Origin: Emcibacter sp.
Lineage (GTDB): Bacteria > Pseudomonadota > Alphaproteobacteria > Sphingomonadales > Emcibacteraceae
Assembly: GCA_027019205.1 (NCBI GenBank)
Contig: JALUWZ010000157.1
Span: forward strand, 1 to 7,510
DNA: 7,510 bases
Direction of reading: 5' to 3'
Position numbers and translations under genes: made by a program. The notes beneath the pieces are model-generated. The model searched no databases, had not been told where the DNA came from, and saw only the letters and a program-made list of their open reading frames with translations. Every line of letters starts with the position of its first letter. Within the stretch, counting starts at the first letter, position 1. Shown piece after piece: positions 5,708 through 7,510 of this stretch.

Positions 5708-7510
5708 ATGCGCTCCCGAACAAAAAATCTTGCTGAAATCCGGCATCTTGTCCGCTCCATGACCCACGCGGATGAGGAAAGCTGTATCACCGACCTGCTG
5801 GGCAGCAGCAAATTGTCAGAGGGCGCCCGGCAAAGGATTGTATCCTCGGCCCGTGATCTTGTCCGCCTGTCCCGCGCACGCAGTGATGATCAGGATACGA
5901 TGGATTTTTTTCTGCAGGAATTTGGTCTGTCCAATCAGGAAGGGGTGGCGCTGATGTGTCTCGCCGAAGCCCTGATCAGGGTGCCGGATGGCCGGACGGC
6001 GGACAAGCTGATTGCCGAGAAAATCCAGTCCGGCGACTGGGCGGACCACAAGGGAAAATCCCAATCATTGTTTGTCAATGCCTCGGTCTGGGGGTTGATG
6101 ATGACTGGCGGTATTGTCAGGCTTGGTGCGGATGTCACCGAAAATGTCTCCGGCTGGATGAAGCGGCTGGTTGCAAAATCCGGCGAGCCTGTCATCCGCC
6201 GTGCGGTAATGCAGGCCATGCGCCTTATGGGCGGCCAATATGTTCTCGGGCGGACCATTGAAGAGGCGGCGAAACGCGGACGGAAAGATAACCGGCCCGG
6301 CACCCGCTTCTCCTTTGACATGCTGGGGGAGGGGGCGCGGACCTGTGATGATGCGGAACGATATTTTCAGGCCTATAGTCAGGCGATTGACAAGATCGGC
6401 GCGGCGAATGATGCGGATAATATCTATGAAGCTTCCGGTATCTCGGTCAAATTTTCCGCCCTGCATCCGCGTTATGAATTTGCTCAGCGGGATCTGGTAA
6501 TGGCAGAGATGCTGCCGAAAATACGCAGGCTTGCGTGCATGGCAAAGGACCGGGGGCTTGGTTTTACCATTGATGCGGAGGAGGCCGACCGGCTTGATAT
6601 TTCACTTGATATATTCGAGGCCCTCGCCCGGGACAATGACCTTGCCGGATGGGATGGCCTTGGCATTGTTGTGCAGGCCTATCAGAAGCGCGCGCCCTAT
6701 GTGATTGACTGGCTGATCGCCCTCGGGCAGGAAGTGAAACGGAAATTTATGCTGCGGCTGGTCAAGGGGGCCTATTGGGACAGCGAGATCAAGCATGCCC
6801 AGGAAATGGGCTTTGCTGACTATCCGGTCTATACCCGAAAGCCGACGACCGACCTTTGCTATCAGATATGTGCCGAGCGGATGATGGCGGCGCGGGAGGT
6901 TATCTATCCGCAATTTGCCACCCATAATGCCCTGACGGCGGCGCTGGTTCTGGAACTTGCGGGGACGGACCGGGATTTTGAGTTTCAGCGGCTCCACGGT
7001 ATGGGCCACCTGCTTTATGACCAGCTTCAGGACAGCGTGGACCGGGCGGTTAATCTGCGGGTATATGCCCCGGTCGGCGCCCACCGGGATCTGCTGCCCT
7101 ATCTGGTGCGGCGGCTGCTGGAAAACGGCGCCAACAGCTCATTCGTCAACCGTTTTATGGACAGGCAGATTGCGGTTGAAAAACTGATAGAGGACCCGGC
7201 AAAGCTGGTAACGGCGGCCAGCCCGCGCCGTCACGGTAAAATTCCGCTGCCGGTAGATATTGTCTTGGAATCGGAGCCGCGCAAAATTGCCGCAGGGGTT
7301 GATCTGGCCAATCCGCTTGAGGTGGACCGGCTGCTGTCGGCCATGGCCTCTGCTGACGTCGGGTCAGAAACTGACGGAAAAACCGCCATTTATAATCCGG
7401 CCAACCGGACGCAGATCATTGGCAGGGTCGGCGCGGCAGAGGACGGCGATATTGACCGGGCGCTGGTAAAGTCCGGGGCCGGGCAGAAGGCGTGGGATGC
7501 TCTGGGTGGG
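5708..7510 (+). CDS. putA: Bifunctional proline dehydrogenase / P5C dehydrogenase PutA, N-terminal part (partial, runs off window)
   Basis: PutA oxidises proline to P5C with FAD at the membrane, then oxidises the hydrolysed intermediate (glutamate semialdehyde) to glutamate with NAD. The first 601 codons are present, in frame to the last base. Residues 1 to about 130 form a helical arm; the proline dehydrogenase barrel spans roughly 220-480. Active-site residues can be matched to E. coli PutA: Lys248 (K329, in SVKFSALHPRY), Asp289 (D370), Tyr356 (Y437, in RLVKGAYWDSE), Tyr453 (Y540, YAPVG), Tyr465 (Y552) and Arg468/Arg469 (R555/R556, in VRRLLENGANSSFVNR). From about 558 (TAIYNPANRTQIIGRVG) the aldehyde dehydrogenase domain begins and continues outside. 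The ribbon-helix-helix DNA-binding domain of enteric PutA is missing, so it should not repress its own gene. AGAGG lies 7 bases before the ATG. Confidence 0.97.
   Translation, partial: MRSRTKNLAEIRHLVRSMTHADEESCITDLLGSSKLSEGARQRIVSSARDLVRLSRARSDDQDTMDFFLQEFGLSNQEGVALMCLAEALIRVPDGRTADKLIAEKIQSGDWADHKGKSQSLFVNASVWGLMMTGGIVRLGADVTENVSGWMKRLVAKSGEPVIRRAVMQAMRLMGGQYVLGRTIEEAAKRGRKDNRPGTRFSFDMLGEGARTCDDAERYFQAYSQAIDKIGAANDADNIYEASGISVKFSALHPRYEFAQRDLVMAEMLPKIRRLACMAKDRGLGFTIDAEEADRLDISLDIFEALARDNDLAGWDGLGIVVQAYQKRAPYVIDWLIALGQEVKRKFMLRLVKGAYWDSEIKHAQEMGFADYPVYTRKPTTDLCYQICAERMMAAREVIYPQFATHNALTAALVLELAGTDRDFEFQRLHGMGHLLYDQLQDSVDRAVNLRVYAPVGAHRDLLPYLVRRLLENGANSSFVNRFMDRQIAVEKLIEDPAKLVTAASPRRHGKIPLPVDIVLESEPRKIAAGVDLANPLEVDRLLSAMASADVGSETDGKTAIYNPANRTQIIGRVGAAEDGDIDRALVKSGAGQKAWDALGG

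Noticed and set aside
5935..6466. Overlapping - strand frames of 128 and 133 residues opposite putA
   Set aside because: Both are antisense to the strongly conserved putA frame and carry no family motif.
6602..7084. Open frame of 160 residues on the - strand opposite the proline dehydrogenase domain
   Set aside because: It mirrors the conserved PutA active-site region, and its start and composition give no independent support.

Overview
The window looks like chromosomal DNA of a Gram-negative bacterium, most likely an alphaproteobacterium. This rests on the gene set: a compact merT-merP-merF-merA order with a MerA that has no N-terminal HMA domain, a Rhizobium etli-type asparaginase, and a PutA without the enteric DNA-binding domain. 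Coding DNA is moderately GC-rich and the intergenic gaps are clearly AT-rich. The genus cannot be named from the sequence. No tRNA, rRNA, CRISPR array, insertion sequence or phage gene is visible.

Positions 1-2047 hold the distal part of a mercury-resistance operon on the + strand: the last codons of merT, then merP (periplasmic Hg(II) binding), merF (inner-membrane Hg(II) transport) and merA (mercuric reductase). Gaps are 13, 1 and 9 bases, so these are surely co-transcribed. MerP binds Hg(II) in the periplasm, MerT and MerF move it inward, and MerA reduces it to volatile Hg(0) with NADPH. merR and the operon promoter lie outside the window. Tail to tail with merA, on the - strand, is a secreted four-EF-hand protein rich in His and Met (2084-2587).

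Positions 2731-7510 carry amino-acid breakdown genes, all on the + strand: a Zn-dependent R. etli-type L-asparaginase (2731-3771), an unrecognised 48-residue protein (4000-4146), an iron-sulfur L-serine dehydratase (4202-5581), and the first 601 codons of the bifunctional proline dehydrogenase / P5C dehydrogenase putA (5708 to the window edge). Together they would feed Asn, Ser and Pro into aspartate, pyruvate and glutamate, releasing ammonia from Asn and Ser.

The most unusual non-coding stretch is the 126-base gap between sdaA and putA. It is about 24 percent G+C by hand count and holds four consecutive inverted repeats, which looks like a terminator followed by a putA operator/promoter. I see no clearly new multi-gene system. 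The best leads are this palindrome-rich region, the small protein ahead of sdaA, the EF-hand protein beside mer, and the altered cysteine set of MerF.
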